64,000 bases of DNA from assembly GCA_963828215.1 (NCBI GenBank), contig CAWHFO010000080.1, forward strand, positions 133,693-197,692. The letters are read 5' to 3'. Shown here piece by piece: positions 45,353-53,826 of the stretch. The notes under the pieces are model-generated. The model searched no databases. It was not told the origin of the DNA and saw nothing but the letters and a program-made list of their open reading frames with translations. This DNA comes from CAVTJL01 sp963828215. Lineage in GTDB: Bacteria > Pseudomonadota > Alphaproteobacteria > Geminicoccales > Geminicoccaceae. Position numbers and translations under genes: made by a program. Position 1 is the stretch's first letter. Each line of letters begins with the position of its first letter.

Positions 45353-45387
45353 GTCGACCGGGGACGTTGCGAGCGTCCCCGGTCGAC
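45353..45387. terminator. perfect 14-bp stem hairpin after the DUF3987 gene
   Basis: GTCGACCGGGGACG (45353-45366) and CGTCCCCGGTCGAC (45374-45387) are exact reverse complements with a 7-base loop, right after the TAG at 45349-45351. There is no T tract, so termination is likely but not proven. Confidence 0.6.
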
Positions 45388-45448
45388 GACGAGCGATGAC
45401 GAAGATGACGACGAGCACGATCGTGATCAAGCGCGCGCGGCTACCCTA

Positions 45449-46646
45449 GGGAACGTCTGAACAAGGGGTCGTGGGGTTGAGAGCTGTGATTTTGAGCGGC
45501 TCCGTCGTCGGATTGTGGAGCGGCGAAGCCGGTTGGCTGCCGCCGATCGGCGGGGCGCGGCGGATTGGGTCGGGGCGGGACGCCCTACGCCCCTTGCCGC
45601 CGCAACAGGTGGTGCCTCGCCATGAACAGATTGGCGAGCGCGCAGGTCACGAACAGCCGCTGCGCGTTCTTCTCCAGTCCGCGATAGCGCGTCTTGACGA
45701 AGCCGAACACGCGCTCGATGACGCCGAAGGCGTGCTCCACCCTCGCCCGCACCCTCGACTTCGTCCGGTTCTTCGCCCGCTCGGCTTCGTCGACGACGCC
45801 GCGGTGACGGTAGCGGCGGTTGGTGAAGTCCGTGGCCTTCGGGGCGTGCGTCTCGATCACCTCGCTCTGGCCGCGATAGGCCCGATCGCCCCACACCCGG
45901 GTCTCCTCGCCATGCAAGAGGTCGGGGCCATGCAAGAGGTCGGGCAGCACCACGCTGTCGGCGACATGGGCCGGCGTCGCCACCACGGCGTGGATGATCT
46001 TCGATTTGCTGTCGACGCCGAGAGGCGCCTTCATGCCGAAGTACCGCTGATTGCCCTTCCTGGTCTGGTGCATGTCGGGGTCAGGCACCCTGTCGGCGTT
46101 CTCGGTCGAGGACGGCGCCTGGATGATCGTCGCATCGACGATGGTGCCGGTCGCCACCTCGATGCCCCTCGCCTCGAGGTGGCGATGCACCTCCTCGACC
46201 AGGCGGCGGCCCCTAGCGTGGTCTTCGAGAAGGTGACGGAAGCGGCAAATCACCGTCTCGTCGGGCGCCGGCTCCCGGCCGAGGTCGATGCCGACGAAGC
46301 CGCGCATGGCAGCCGAGTCATAGAGCGCCTCCGCCGCCGCCGGATCGGCGAGGTTGAACCCCTGCTGCAGGAAGTAGATGCGCAGCATCCGCTCCAGGCC
46401 GATCGGCGGACGGCCCTTGCCGGCCTTCGGATAGACCGGCTCGATCAGCGCGCCCAGCGCCGGCCACGGCACGACGCGCTCCATCCCGCCCAGGAATGTC
46501 GCCCGCCGCGTCGTCTTGCCGTAACGCTCAAAGCCCGCCGTCGCCAAGCTCACCTGCCGTATCGTTTCCGCCCGACCCAGTCAAATCAGCCACTCCCCAT
46601 GATCCACAGCCGAAGCCGCTCGTCGATGGCTTTTGCAGAGGTTCCC
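45449..46646 (-). mobile_element. IS5-family insertion sequence (~1.2 kb)
   Basis: Ends GGGAACGTCTGAACAAGG (left) and, read inversely, GGGAACCTCTGCAAAAGC (right) are imperfect inverted repeats. CTA/TAG residues at both junctions give a CTAG- or TA-type target, usual for IS5-family members. It holds one intact transposase gene. It sits between the DUF3987 gene and a phage-tail-like gene. Confidence 0.85.
45585..46553 (-). CDS. IS5-family transposase
   Basis: A 322-residue DDE transposase, apparently complete. N-terminal DUF772-like region (RPPIGLERMLRIYFLQQGFN), first Asp in GTIVDATIIQAPSSTEN, second Asp in VWGDRAYRGQSEVIE, and the C-terminal KNRTKSRVRARVEHAFGVIE with the Glu and the signature RYRGLEKNAQRLF. 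It contains a 5-residue in-frame duplication (DLLHGPDLLHGEE). A decayed relative lies at 59078-60027. Confidence 0.92.
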   Translation of the reverse strand: MSLATAGFERYGKTTRRATFLGGMERVVPWPALGALIEPVYPKAGKGRPPIGLERMLRIYFLQQGFNLADPAAAEALYDSAAMRGFVGIDLGREPAPDETVICRFRHLLEDHARGRRLVEEVHRHLEARGIEVATGTIVDATIIQAPSSTENADRVPDPDMHQTRKGNQRYFGMKAPLGVDSKSKIIHAVVATPAHVADSVVLPDLLHGPDLLHGEETRVWGDRAYRGQSEVIETHAPKATDFTNRRYRHRGVVDEAERAKNRTKSRVRARVEHAFGVIERVFGFVKTRYRGLEKNAQRLFVTCALANLFMARHHLLRRQGA

Positions 46647-46649
46647 TAG

Positions 46650-47356
46650 ATGAGCACCCCCAACCTCGCCATCGCGCACATGGCCGCCAGCCAGAATCAA
46701 AAAGAAGTCACGGCCTTCGACGCGCTCGACCAGGCGATCTGTGGCCTCACCGTCATCAGTCTCACGGGCGCCACCTCGCCGCTCGTCCTCGCCACAACGA
46801 CCGCGCTCCGCTCGGCCGTCCTGCAGCTCGACCCCACCCACCCCGGCGGCAGCTTCGATGTCGTCCTGCCGAACAACCAGAGGCCCTATACCGTCTCTGA
46901 TACCACCGGCAGCCTCAACAACGACCTGCTCGGCGACGTGCGCGTGGTCACCCTCCACCCCACCGCCGGCACCGCCCAGGCCGACTTCACGCCCTCGACC
47001 GGCACCTCGCATTTTGCTCTCGTCGACGACGCGCCCGACGATGATGGCGATGCCAGCTATGTCGAGAGCGGCACCGTCGGGCATCAGGACCGCTACGCCT
47101 ACCAGGACCTCGCCGGCACCCCGGCAGCGATCATGGCCGTGCAGGTCGCCACCGTCGCCCGCAAGGACGATGCCGGCAGCCGAAGCCTGCGGACGCTCAT
47201 CCGGTCGGGCGCGACCACGGCCAACGGCGCCACCCGATCCTCGGCACCTCCTATGCGCTCTACGACGACCGCTTCGAGACCGACCCGGCAACCGGCGCCG
47301 CGTGGACCAAGGCCGGCGTCGATGCGCTCGAGGCGGGGGTGGAGGTGGTGGCGTGA
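46650..47356 (+). pseudogene. phage tail/fibre-like structural protein, one frameshift
   Basis: Starts MSTPNLAIAHMAASQNQKEV, a beginning seen in many phage tail proteins that bind at virion tips, and continues with a beta-rich region (TGGSLNNDLL-like repeats of Thr/Gly). The end, after a shift near 47237, is PILGTSYALYDDRFETDPAT followed by GAAWTKAGVDALEAGVEVVA and TGA at 47356. The frame starts one base after the IS5 junction, so its promoter was probably lost when the IS inserted. It is the only virion-type gene in the island. Confidence 0.6.
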
Positions 47357-47389
47357 CGGTTGGGCGGGTCAGTCAGGCGGCGGTCGAGA

Positions 47390-47872
47390 TCCTGCTCCAG
47401 CCCGCCAGCTCATCGAGGCCGACCCGGCCTTGCGGCAGAACCTTGCCCTGGTGCGCAGCATCACCGGCTTCGGCGAGATCTCGGCCGTCATCCTGCTGGC
47501 CGAGCTCCCCAACATCGCCGAGTTCACCCCAAAGGCACTTGCCGCCTTCGCTGGCCTCTCCCCGCGCGAGACCTCGTCCGGCAGCTCGCGACGTCGCACG
47601 AGCTCGATCAGCCGTACCGGCAGCGAGCGGTTGCGCCGGACGCTGTTCATGTGCGCGCTCAGCGCCAAGCGAGCCAACGGGGCGCTGCCGGCTTCGTTCA
47701 GCGCATGACAACCAGCGGCAAGCCGCCCAAGGTCGTGCTGGTCGCGGTCGCGCGCAAGCTCCTGGTCTTCGCCTACGCCGTCATCCGGGCCAAAAAAACC
47801 GTTCACACCCTCCCCGAACGAGCCTGCAGCAGCTCGACCGCCAACACGGTATCTCCGGGGGATCGGCGGTAG
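47390..47872 (+). pseudogene. IS110-family transposase, C-terminal fragment
   Basis: Holds the transposase_20 domain (VRSITGFGEISAVILLAELP, ... FAGLSPRETSSGSS, and LRRTLFMCALSAKRAN), then a frameshift near 47700 and the ending GKPPKVVLVAVARKLLVFAY. The DEDD N-terminal half is absent. A relic without its own ends. Confidence 0.8.
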
Positions 47873-47877
47873 GCCGA

Positions 47878-48379
47878 TGGCGGAGCGGGCGGTGATCTAC
47901 CGGGGCGACGAGACCGGGATCTCCAATCAGGACCAGATCGGCCGCTCCTACGCCCCAAGGGGCAGACGCCAGTGGTCGTCCGGACGGCGAAGCGCGTCAC
48001 GCAGAGCATGATCTCGGCGGTCAGCAATCGCGGACTGATGCGCTTCATGTTCTACGAGAGTGCCTTGAACGCCGACCGGTTCATCAGCTTCCTCCGCCGC
48101 CTGATCAAGGATGCCGCACAGAAGGTGTTGCTGATCGTCGACAACCTGAGGGTGCGCCACGCCAAGCTGATCAAGGCCTGGGTCGAACGTCATGCGCACG
48201 AGATCGAGCTGTTCTACCTCCCTGCCTACGCGCCCGACCACAACCCCGACGAATACCTGAACAACGACCTCAAGCAGCAGCTGCGCCAACAGCCCCAGCC
48301 CGCCTCGAAAGCCGAGCTGCTCGAGAGCACCCGTGCCGTGCTGCGCGCCATCCAGCGCTCACCTCGCCGCATCCAGGCC
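47878..48379 (+). pseudogene. IS630-family transposase relic, split from its last codons
   Basis: Reads AVIYRGDETGISNQDQIGRS then, after a shift, VVVRTAKRVTQSMISAVSNR, LLIVDNLRVRHAKLIKAWV and ELFYLPAYAPDHNPDEYLNN: Asp residues and the DxxPxxNPxE-like end of IS630 transposases. The N-terminal half is absent. The coding sequence is cut at CAG GCC by the IS3-family element at 48380 and resumes at 49664 with YFEPPAVRYAA and stop. Confidence 0.85.
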
Positions 48380-48433
48380 TGAAGTTGACCCGCCTTCGTG
48401 GAGCCCGTCAGGCTTTCGCAGGAGGTGTTCCCG

Positions 48434-48756
48434 ATGCCGCATACTCGTCCGCCCTATTCGCCGGAGTTTCGGCGCCAAATGGTCGACCTGGTTCGTGCTG
48501 GGCGCGATCCGGCGGACCTCGCTCGTGAGTTTGAACCGTCCGCGCAGGCGATCCGCAACTGGGTCGCGCAGTCTGATCGGCGAGAGGGCCGCCGGGAGGA
48601 GAAATCCGACGTCCTGCCGGCCGCCGAGCGCGACGAGCTGGTCCGGCTTCGCCGTGAGAACAAGCAGCTGCGGCTGGAGCGCGACATTTCTCTCGAGCCG
48701 CGGCCTGGTTCGCCCGCGAGACAGGCGCGGTGCCGTCCGGGTCTTCGAATTCATGA
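48434..48756 (+). pseudogene. IS3-family transposase OrfA, one frameshift
   Basis: MPHTRPPYSPEFRRQMVDLV ... AIRNWVAQSDRREGRR is the helix-turn-helix; the zipper region VRLRRENKQLRLERDI follows, then a shift near 48690 leads to SRAAAWFARETGAVPSGSSN and stop at 48756, overlapping the orfB ATG. Confidence 0.8.
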
Positions 48757-49617
48757 GCGCGAATCAGGCCGTGTTCCCGATTGCGACCATGGCGCGCGTG
48801 CTCGGCGTGTCGGAGACTGGCTACCATGCATGGCGCCATCGCCCGCCATCGACCCATGCGCTCGCCGACGCGGCGCTGCTGAAGCGGGTGAGAACCGTAC
48901 ACGCCGGCTCACGCGAGACATATGGGGCGCCCCGTGTGCACGCCGAGCTGCGGGCAGGAGGAGAGAGACACGGGCGCAAGCGGATTGCGCGGCTCATGCG
49001 CGACGCCGGTCTCGTCGGCGCCAGCCGCCGCCGCAATGGGCCAACCACAACGCGGCGGGACAAGGAGGCCCGACCAGCACCAGATCTGGTCGACCGCCGG
49101 TTCTCCGCCCCGGGCCCGAACCGGCTGTCGATGGGTCGCTGACATCACCTTCATCCCGACCGCCGCAGGGTTCCTCTATCTCGCGGTCGTGCTCGATGTC
49201 TGGAGCCGCAAAATCGTCGGCTGGTCGATGGCGAACCATCTCCGGGCCGAGCTGGTGCTCGATGCTCTTGAAATGGCGATCGGTCAGCGGCGACCGCGCG
49301 ACGTGATTCACCACAGCGATCAGGGCAGCCAATATACGTCTTTGGCGTTCGGCAAGCGCTGCAAGGAAGCCGGCGTTCGGCCCTCCATGGGCTCGGTCGG
49401 CGACGCCTATGACAACGCCATGTGCGAGAGCTTCTTCGCAACGCTCGAGTGCGAACTGCTGGATCGCCGCCATTTTGCGTCACAGGCCGAGGCACGCATC
49501 GCGTGCTTCAGCTTCATCGAGGGGTTCTATAACCCCGTGCGCCTGCACTCCGCCCTGGGCTACCGATCGCCGATCGGATACGAAACAGAAGGCCACATGG
49601 CCACGACAGAACCGTAA
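48753..49617 (+). pseudogene. IS3-family transposase OrfB, one frameshift
   Basis: Starts MSANQAVFPIATMARVLGVS with the HTH_21-type region SRETYGAPRVHAELRAGG, then after a shift near 49128 the rve domain: Asp in WVADITFIPTAAGFLYLAV, Asp in HHSDQGSQYTS and Glu in YDNAMCESFFATLE, ending VRLHSALGYRSPIGYE. Catalytic residues are complete, so the shift may be a consensus error and the element could be active. Confidence 0.85.
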
Positions 49618-49663
49618 TCAACCAAGTCCTCGATCACCCCACGAAACTGGGTCAACTTCAGCC

Positions 49664-49699
49664 TACTTCGAGCCGCCGGCCGTCCGCTACGCCGCCTGA
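49664..49699 (+). pseudogene. last codons of the IS630-family transposase
   Basis: YFEPPAVRYAA and TGA, in frame with the sequence before 48379 when the IS3 element and one GCC copy are removed. This ending is typical of IS630 transposases. Confidence 0.75.
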
Positions 49700-50237
49700 A
49701 TGCCATGTATATCATTGGGATATTAGTAGCTGGGTGGATCGCCATGGAGCATGAATGGCCACGAGCTGCCCGACGCCGCACGATGTCGGCAGGGGCCGTT
49801 GCCGCCGCCGCGGCGACCCCAGATCGGGCAGCCGTCGCGGGGCCAACGACAGTGCTGCAGTCCTCACAGCACCCGCTCGGGGGCCGATGCACGGCGTAGG
49901 CGCACGGTCCAGCCTCGAAGCAGAAGTGAGCTGCAGACGGCGGCTCTTCAGCCGCTCAACCAAGCGACACGATGCCTCCGGGCCGCTAGCGATCTCGGCT
50001 GGGCAAGAACCTCACTATCGCGACCGGGCTCGGGGATTGCCGCAGACCGCGTCGTCTTGTGAACGTCAAATCCCACGAGCGTGGTAAGCTCGGCCTATGT
50101 CCTATGCCTGAAGCTCCGCGTCGGCCAATCCGGCGCGATCTTCGAGCACGGGATACCGCAGACAGCTCCGTCGGCCCGGGGCCAGGAACATCGGGCATGA
50201 TGCAGCAGCCTGTGCGAACCGGTGTTAAGGAGCGGCG
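49700..50237. other. gene-poor stretch upstream of ldh
   Basis: No gene is convincing. It follows the IS630 end and holds the ldh ribosome site AAGGAG just before 50238. A promoter for the ldh-xfp-glgPX cluster should be here. Confidence 0.4.
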
Positions 50238-51167
50238 ATGAAAGTCGGCATCATAGGGTCGGGGATGGTCGGAGGTGCGTGCGCCAACGCGCTCGTGCTC
50301 ACGCGGGTGGCGGACGAGATCGTTCTCCTCGACGCGCAGCCGGAGCGGGCCGCGGCGGAGGCCGAGGACGTCCTTCACGCCACGCCCTTCGCGCACAATG
50401 CGCTCGTTCGCGCCGGCGGCTACGACCACCTCGCTGGTGCGGATGTGGTGGTGCTGAGCGCCGGCGTATCGCAGCGGCCCGGCGAGACCCGCCTCCAGCT
50501 GCTCGAGCGCAACGCCGCGGTGTTCGGCGAGATCATTCCACAGGTACTCGCCGCCGCGCCGAATTGCCTCCTGCTGGTGGCGGCGAACCCGGTCGACATC
50601 ATGACGCTGGTCGCCCTCCGGCTGTCGGGCCTGCCCCCGGAGAAGGTGATCGGCTCCGGGACCATCCTTGATACCGCCCGCTTCCGGACCTGTCTGGCCG
50701 GCCACCTCGGCGTGGCGCCCTCGTCCGTGCACGGCTATGTGCTCGGCGAGCATGGTGACAGTGAGGTGCTGTGCTGGTCGCAGGCCGACGTGGGCGGCAT
50801 CCCCGTCACCGAGTTCGCGCGCCAAGTCGGCCGGCCGCTGACCGACGAGGTCCGGACCGCCATCGACGACAATGTCCGGCGCTCAGCCTACCGGATCATT
50901 CGTGGCAAGGGAGCAACTTGGTACGGTATCGCCGGCGGCGTCGCCCGGATCGCCCGTGCCATCGGGGGCGACGAGCGTGCCGTCCTTACGGTCTCGGCGG
51001 TTGGCGAGGGGCTCGGGGCCGAGGGGCCAGTGGCCCTGTCGCTGCCGCAAATCGTCGGCCGCAGCGGCGTGCTCAGGACGCTGAGCCCGCGATTGAACTC
51101 GGAAGAGCAGAGCCTCCTCGAGCGCAGCGCTGCTATCTTGCGTGAAGCGGCGGGCGGCCGCTGGTGA
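50238..51167 (+). CDS. ldh: L-lactate dehydrogenase
   Basis: A 309-residue LDH/MDH-family enzyme with NAD loop GIIGSGMVGGACAN, substrate loop GVSQRPGETRLQLLERN in which Gln (not Arg) at the specificity position favours lactate over malate, Arg in GSGTILDTARFR, and the active-site His in VLGEHGDSEV. It reduces pyruvate to lactate and regenerates NAD. The AAGGAG at ~50228 supports the ATG. It precedes the phosphoketolase gene by 94 bases, consistent with a fermentative operon. Confidence 0.92.
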   Translation: MKVGIIGSGMVGGACANALVLTRVADEIVLLDAQPERAAAEAEDVLHATPFAHNALVRAGGYDHLAGADVVVLSAGVSQRPGETRLQLLERNAAVFGEIIPQVLAAAPNCLLLVAANPVDIMTLVALRLSGLPPEKVIGSGTILDTARFRTCLAGHLGVAPSSVHGYVLGEHGDSEVLCWSQADVGGIPVTEFARQVGRPLTDEVRTAIDDNVRRSAYRIIRGKGATWYGIAGGVARIARAIGGDERAVLTVSAVGEGLGAEGPVALSLPQIVGRSGVLRTLSPRLNSEEQSLLERSAAILREAAGGRW

Positions 51168-51261
51168 TACGAAGGGGAGTGGTCCACCGGCCCCCGCCGT
51201 AACGGTCGGCAATGACGTTGCGATTGTTGGCTGGACGAGAAAGAGATCAGAGGAGGCTAGG

Positions 51262-53667
51262 ATGGCGAAGGTGCTGTCGGACAAGGAGCGAGCGCTGATA
51301 GACGCTTATTGGCGTGCCGCCAATTACCTGTCGGTTGGCCAGATCTATCTCTACGGCAACCCGCTGCTCGAGGAGCCGCTCGCCAAGGAGCATATCAAGC
51401 CGCGCCTGCTGGGCCACTGGGGTACCACGCCCGGGCTCAACTTCATCTACGTCCACCTGAACCGGCTCATCAAGAAGCACGACCTCGACATGATCTACAT
51501 CACCGGCCCGGGCCATGGCGGTCCTGGGCTGGTCGCGAACGCCTACCTCGAAGGCACCTACAGCGAGGTGTACCCGAACGTCTCGGCCGACCGAGCGGGC
51601 ATGAAGCGCCTCTTCACCCAGTTCTCCTTCCCTGGCGGGATCCCGAGCCACGTCGCGCCCGAGACTCCGGGCTCGATCCATGAGGGCGGCGAGCTCGGCT
51701 ACGCCCTCTCCCACGCCTATGGCGCGGCCTTCGACAACCCCGATCTGATCGTTGCCTGCGTCGTCGGCGACGGCGAGGCCGAAACAGGGGCGTTGGCGAC
51801 GAGCTGGCACTCGAACAAGTTTCTCAACCCCGTAGCCGACGGCGTGGTGCTGCCGATCCTGCACCTCAACGGCTACAAGATCGCCAACCCGACCGTCCTC
51901 GCCAGGATCAGCCACGAGGAGCTGGATCACCTCTTCCGCGGCTACGGTTATACGCCCTACTTCGTCGAGGGCGACGAGCCGGAGGCGATGCACGAGCTCA
52001 TGGCCGCGACGCTGGACAAGGTCATGGCCAGGATCCGGCGCATCAAGGACGACGCGCGTCGGAACGGATTCACCGGACGCCCCCGCTGGCCGATGATCGT
52101 GCTTCGCACGCCCAAGGGCTGGACCTGCCCGAAGGAGATCGACGGCAAGCGCACCGAAGGCTACTGGCGCTCGCATCAGGTGCCGATGGGCGAGATGCAT
52201 GAGAACCCGGCCCACGTGCGGCTGCTCGAGCAGTGGATGAAGAGCTACCGCCCCGAGGAGCTCTTCGACGAGGGCGGCCGCCTCCAGCCCGAGCTGGCCG
52301 AGCTGCCGCCCAAGGGTGTCCGGCGCATGAGCGCCAACCCGCACGCCAATGGTGGCATTCTCCTCCGTGACCTGCGGCTGCCGGACTTTCGCGACTATGC
52401 GGTCGAGGTAACTGCACCCGGCGCAGGCCTGGTGGAGGCTACCAGGGTCATGGGTCGGTTCCTGCGCGACGTGATGAAGCTCAACATGGAGGCGCGGAAC
52501 TTCAGGTTGTTCAGCCCGGACGAGAACAACTCGAACCGGTGGCAGGACGTGCTCGAGGTCACCGATCGCGCCTGGGCGGCGGAGACCTATCCCTACGACG
52601 ATCACCTCGCCGTCGACGGGCGGGTCATGGAAATGCTCAGCGAGCACCAGTGCCAGGGCTGGCTCGAGGGCTATCTCCTGACCGGGCGGCACGGCTTCTT
52701 CTCATGCTACGAGGCCTTCATCCACATCATCAATTCGATGTTCAACCAGCATGCCAAGTGGCTGAAGGTGTGCAACCACATCGGCTGGCGACGTCCGATC
52801 GCCTCGCTGAACTACCTTCTCTCCAGCCACGTCTGGCGCCAGGACCACAACGGCTTCAGCCACCAGGACCCGGGCTTCATCGACCATGTGGTCAACAAGA
52901 AGGCCGAGGTGGTCCGCGTCTACCTGCCGCCAGACGCCAACTGCCTGCTCTCCGTCACCGACCACTGCCTCAGGAGCCGCAACTACGTGAACGTCGTCGT
53001 TGCCGGCAAGCAGCCAGCACCACAGTGGCTGACGATGGACCAGGCGGTCAGGCACTGCGAGGCGGGCCTGGGCATCTGGGAGTGGGCGAGCAACGATAAG
53101 GGCGGGGAGCCCGATGTCGTCATGGCCTGCTGCGGCGACGTGCCGACGCTGGAGACCTTGGCTGCGGTCGATCTCCTGCACCGGCACGCGCCCGAGCTGA
53201 GGGTCAGGGTCATCAACATCGTCAACCTGATGAAGCTGCAGCCCCAGAGCGAGCATCCGCACGGGCTGCCCGACAAGGACTTCGACGCGCTTTTCACCAC
53301 GGACAAACCGATCATCTTCGCGTTCCACGGCTACCCGTGGCTCATCCACCGGCTCACCTACCGGCGGACCGGTCACAAAAACCTGCACGTGCGCGGCTAC
53401 AAGGAGGAGGGCACCACCAGCACCCCGTTCGACATGTGCGTGATGAACGACCTCGACCGGTTCCACTTGGTGGGCGATGTGATCGACCGCGTGCCGAGGC
53501 TCGGAGCACGGGCGGCCTACGCCAAGCAGGCAATTCGGGACAAGCTGATGGAGCAAAAGGCGTACATCGCCCGGCGCGGCGATGATATGCCTGAGATTGC
53601 GGGCTGGCGGTGGGGTCAGGAGGTGGCTGTCACCCGAAGCAGCTCGACGGAGGCCGACAACATCTGA
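51262..53667 (+). CDS. xfp: xylulose-5-phosphate/fructose-6-phosphate phosphoketolase
   Basis: An intact 801-residue thiamine diphosphate enzyme that cleaves xylulose 5-phosphate or fructose 6-phosphate with phosphate into acetyl phosphate plus glyceraldehyde 3-phosphate or erythrose 4-phosphate. Motifs: LLGHWGTTPGLNFIYVHLNR, ITGPGHGGPGLVANAYLEGT, VVGDGEAETGALATSWHSNK (the ThDP motif), and FRLFSPDENNSNRW. The start at 51262 has AGGAGG close upstream. Its length is normal. The frame shows no shifts, unlike its neighbours glgP and glgX. Confidence 0.95.
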   Translation: MAKVLSDKERALIDAYWRAANYLSVGQIYLYGNPLLEEPLAKEHIKPRLLGHWGTTPGLNFIYVHLNRLIKKHDLDMIYITGPGHGGPGLVANAYLEGTYSEVYPNVSADRAGMKRLFTQFSFPGGIPSHVAPETPGSIHEGGELGYALSHAYGAAFDNPDLIVACVVGDGEAETGALATSWHSNKFLNPVADGVVLPILHLNGYKIANPTVLARISHEELDHLFRGYGYTPYFVEGDEPEAMHELMAATLDKVMARIRRIKDDARRNGFTGRPRWPMIVLRTPKGWTCPKEIDGKRTEGYWRSHQVPMGEMHENPAHVRLLEQWMKSYRPEELFDEGGRLQPELAELPPKGVRRMSANPHANGGILLRDLRLPDFRDYAVEVTAPGAGLVEATRVMGRFLRDVMKLNMEARNFRLFSPDENNSNRWQDVLEVTDRAWAAETYPYDDHLAVDGRVMEMLSEHQCQGWLEGYLLTGRHGFFSCYEAFIHIINSMFNQHAKWLKVCNHIGWRRPIASLNYLLSSHVWRQDHNGFSHQDPGFIDHVVNKKAEVVRVYLPPDANCLLSVTDHCLRSRNYVNVVVAGKQPAPQWLTMDQAVRHCEAGLGIWEWASNDKGGEPDVVMACCGDVPTLETLAAVDLLHRHAPELRVRVINIVNLMKLQPQSEHPHGLPDKDFDALFTTDKPIIFAFHGYPWLIHRLTYRRTGHKNLHVRGYKEEGTTSTPFDMCVMNDLDRFHLVGDVIDRVPRLGARAAYAKQAIRDKLMEQKAYIARRGDDMPEIAGWRWGQEVAVTRSSSTEADNI

Positions 53668-53826
53668 GCCGGTAGGAGGGGGATCGCGATTGCCGGGGCC
53701 AGCTCGCGATCCGGCGCAAGAAGATACTTGCGGTCAGAGTCCGGCAAGCGCCACCTGCCGGCCAGGAGGCGACGATCGAGGCAAGCGGCTCGGTAACGAA
53801 CGAGGCTCGTGCCTCAGGGAGGGACA

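Larger units (their letters stand above)
48380..49660 (+). mobile_element. IS3-family insertion sequence (1281 bp) inside the IS630 relic, GCC target duplication
   Basis: Both ends read TGAAGTTGACCC (right end inverse), followed by related sequence TTCGTGG. GCC is present on both flanks (48377-48379 and 49661-49663), a 3-bp target duplication of IS3 type. It contains orfA and orfB. The insertion point lies just before the stop of the IS630 transposase, so this jump is younger than the IS630 copy. Confidence 0.9.

Noticed and set aside
51247..52692. 481-codon minus-strand open frame
   Set aside because: Lies wholly inside the intact phosphoketolase gene on the other strand and shows no domain.
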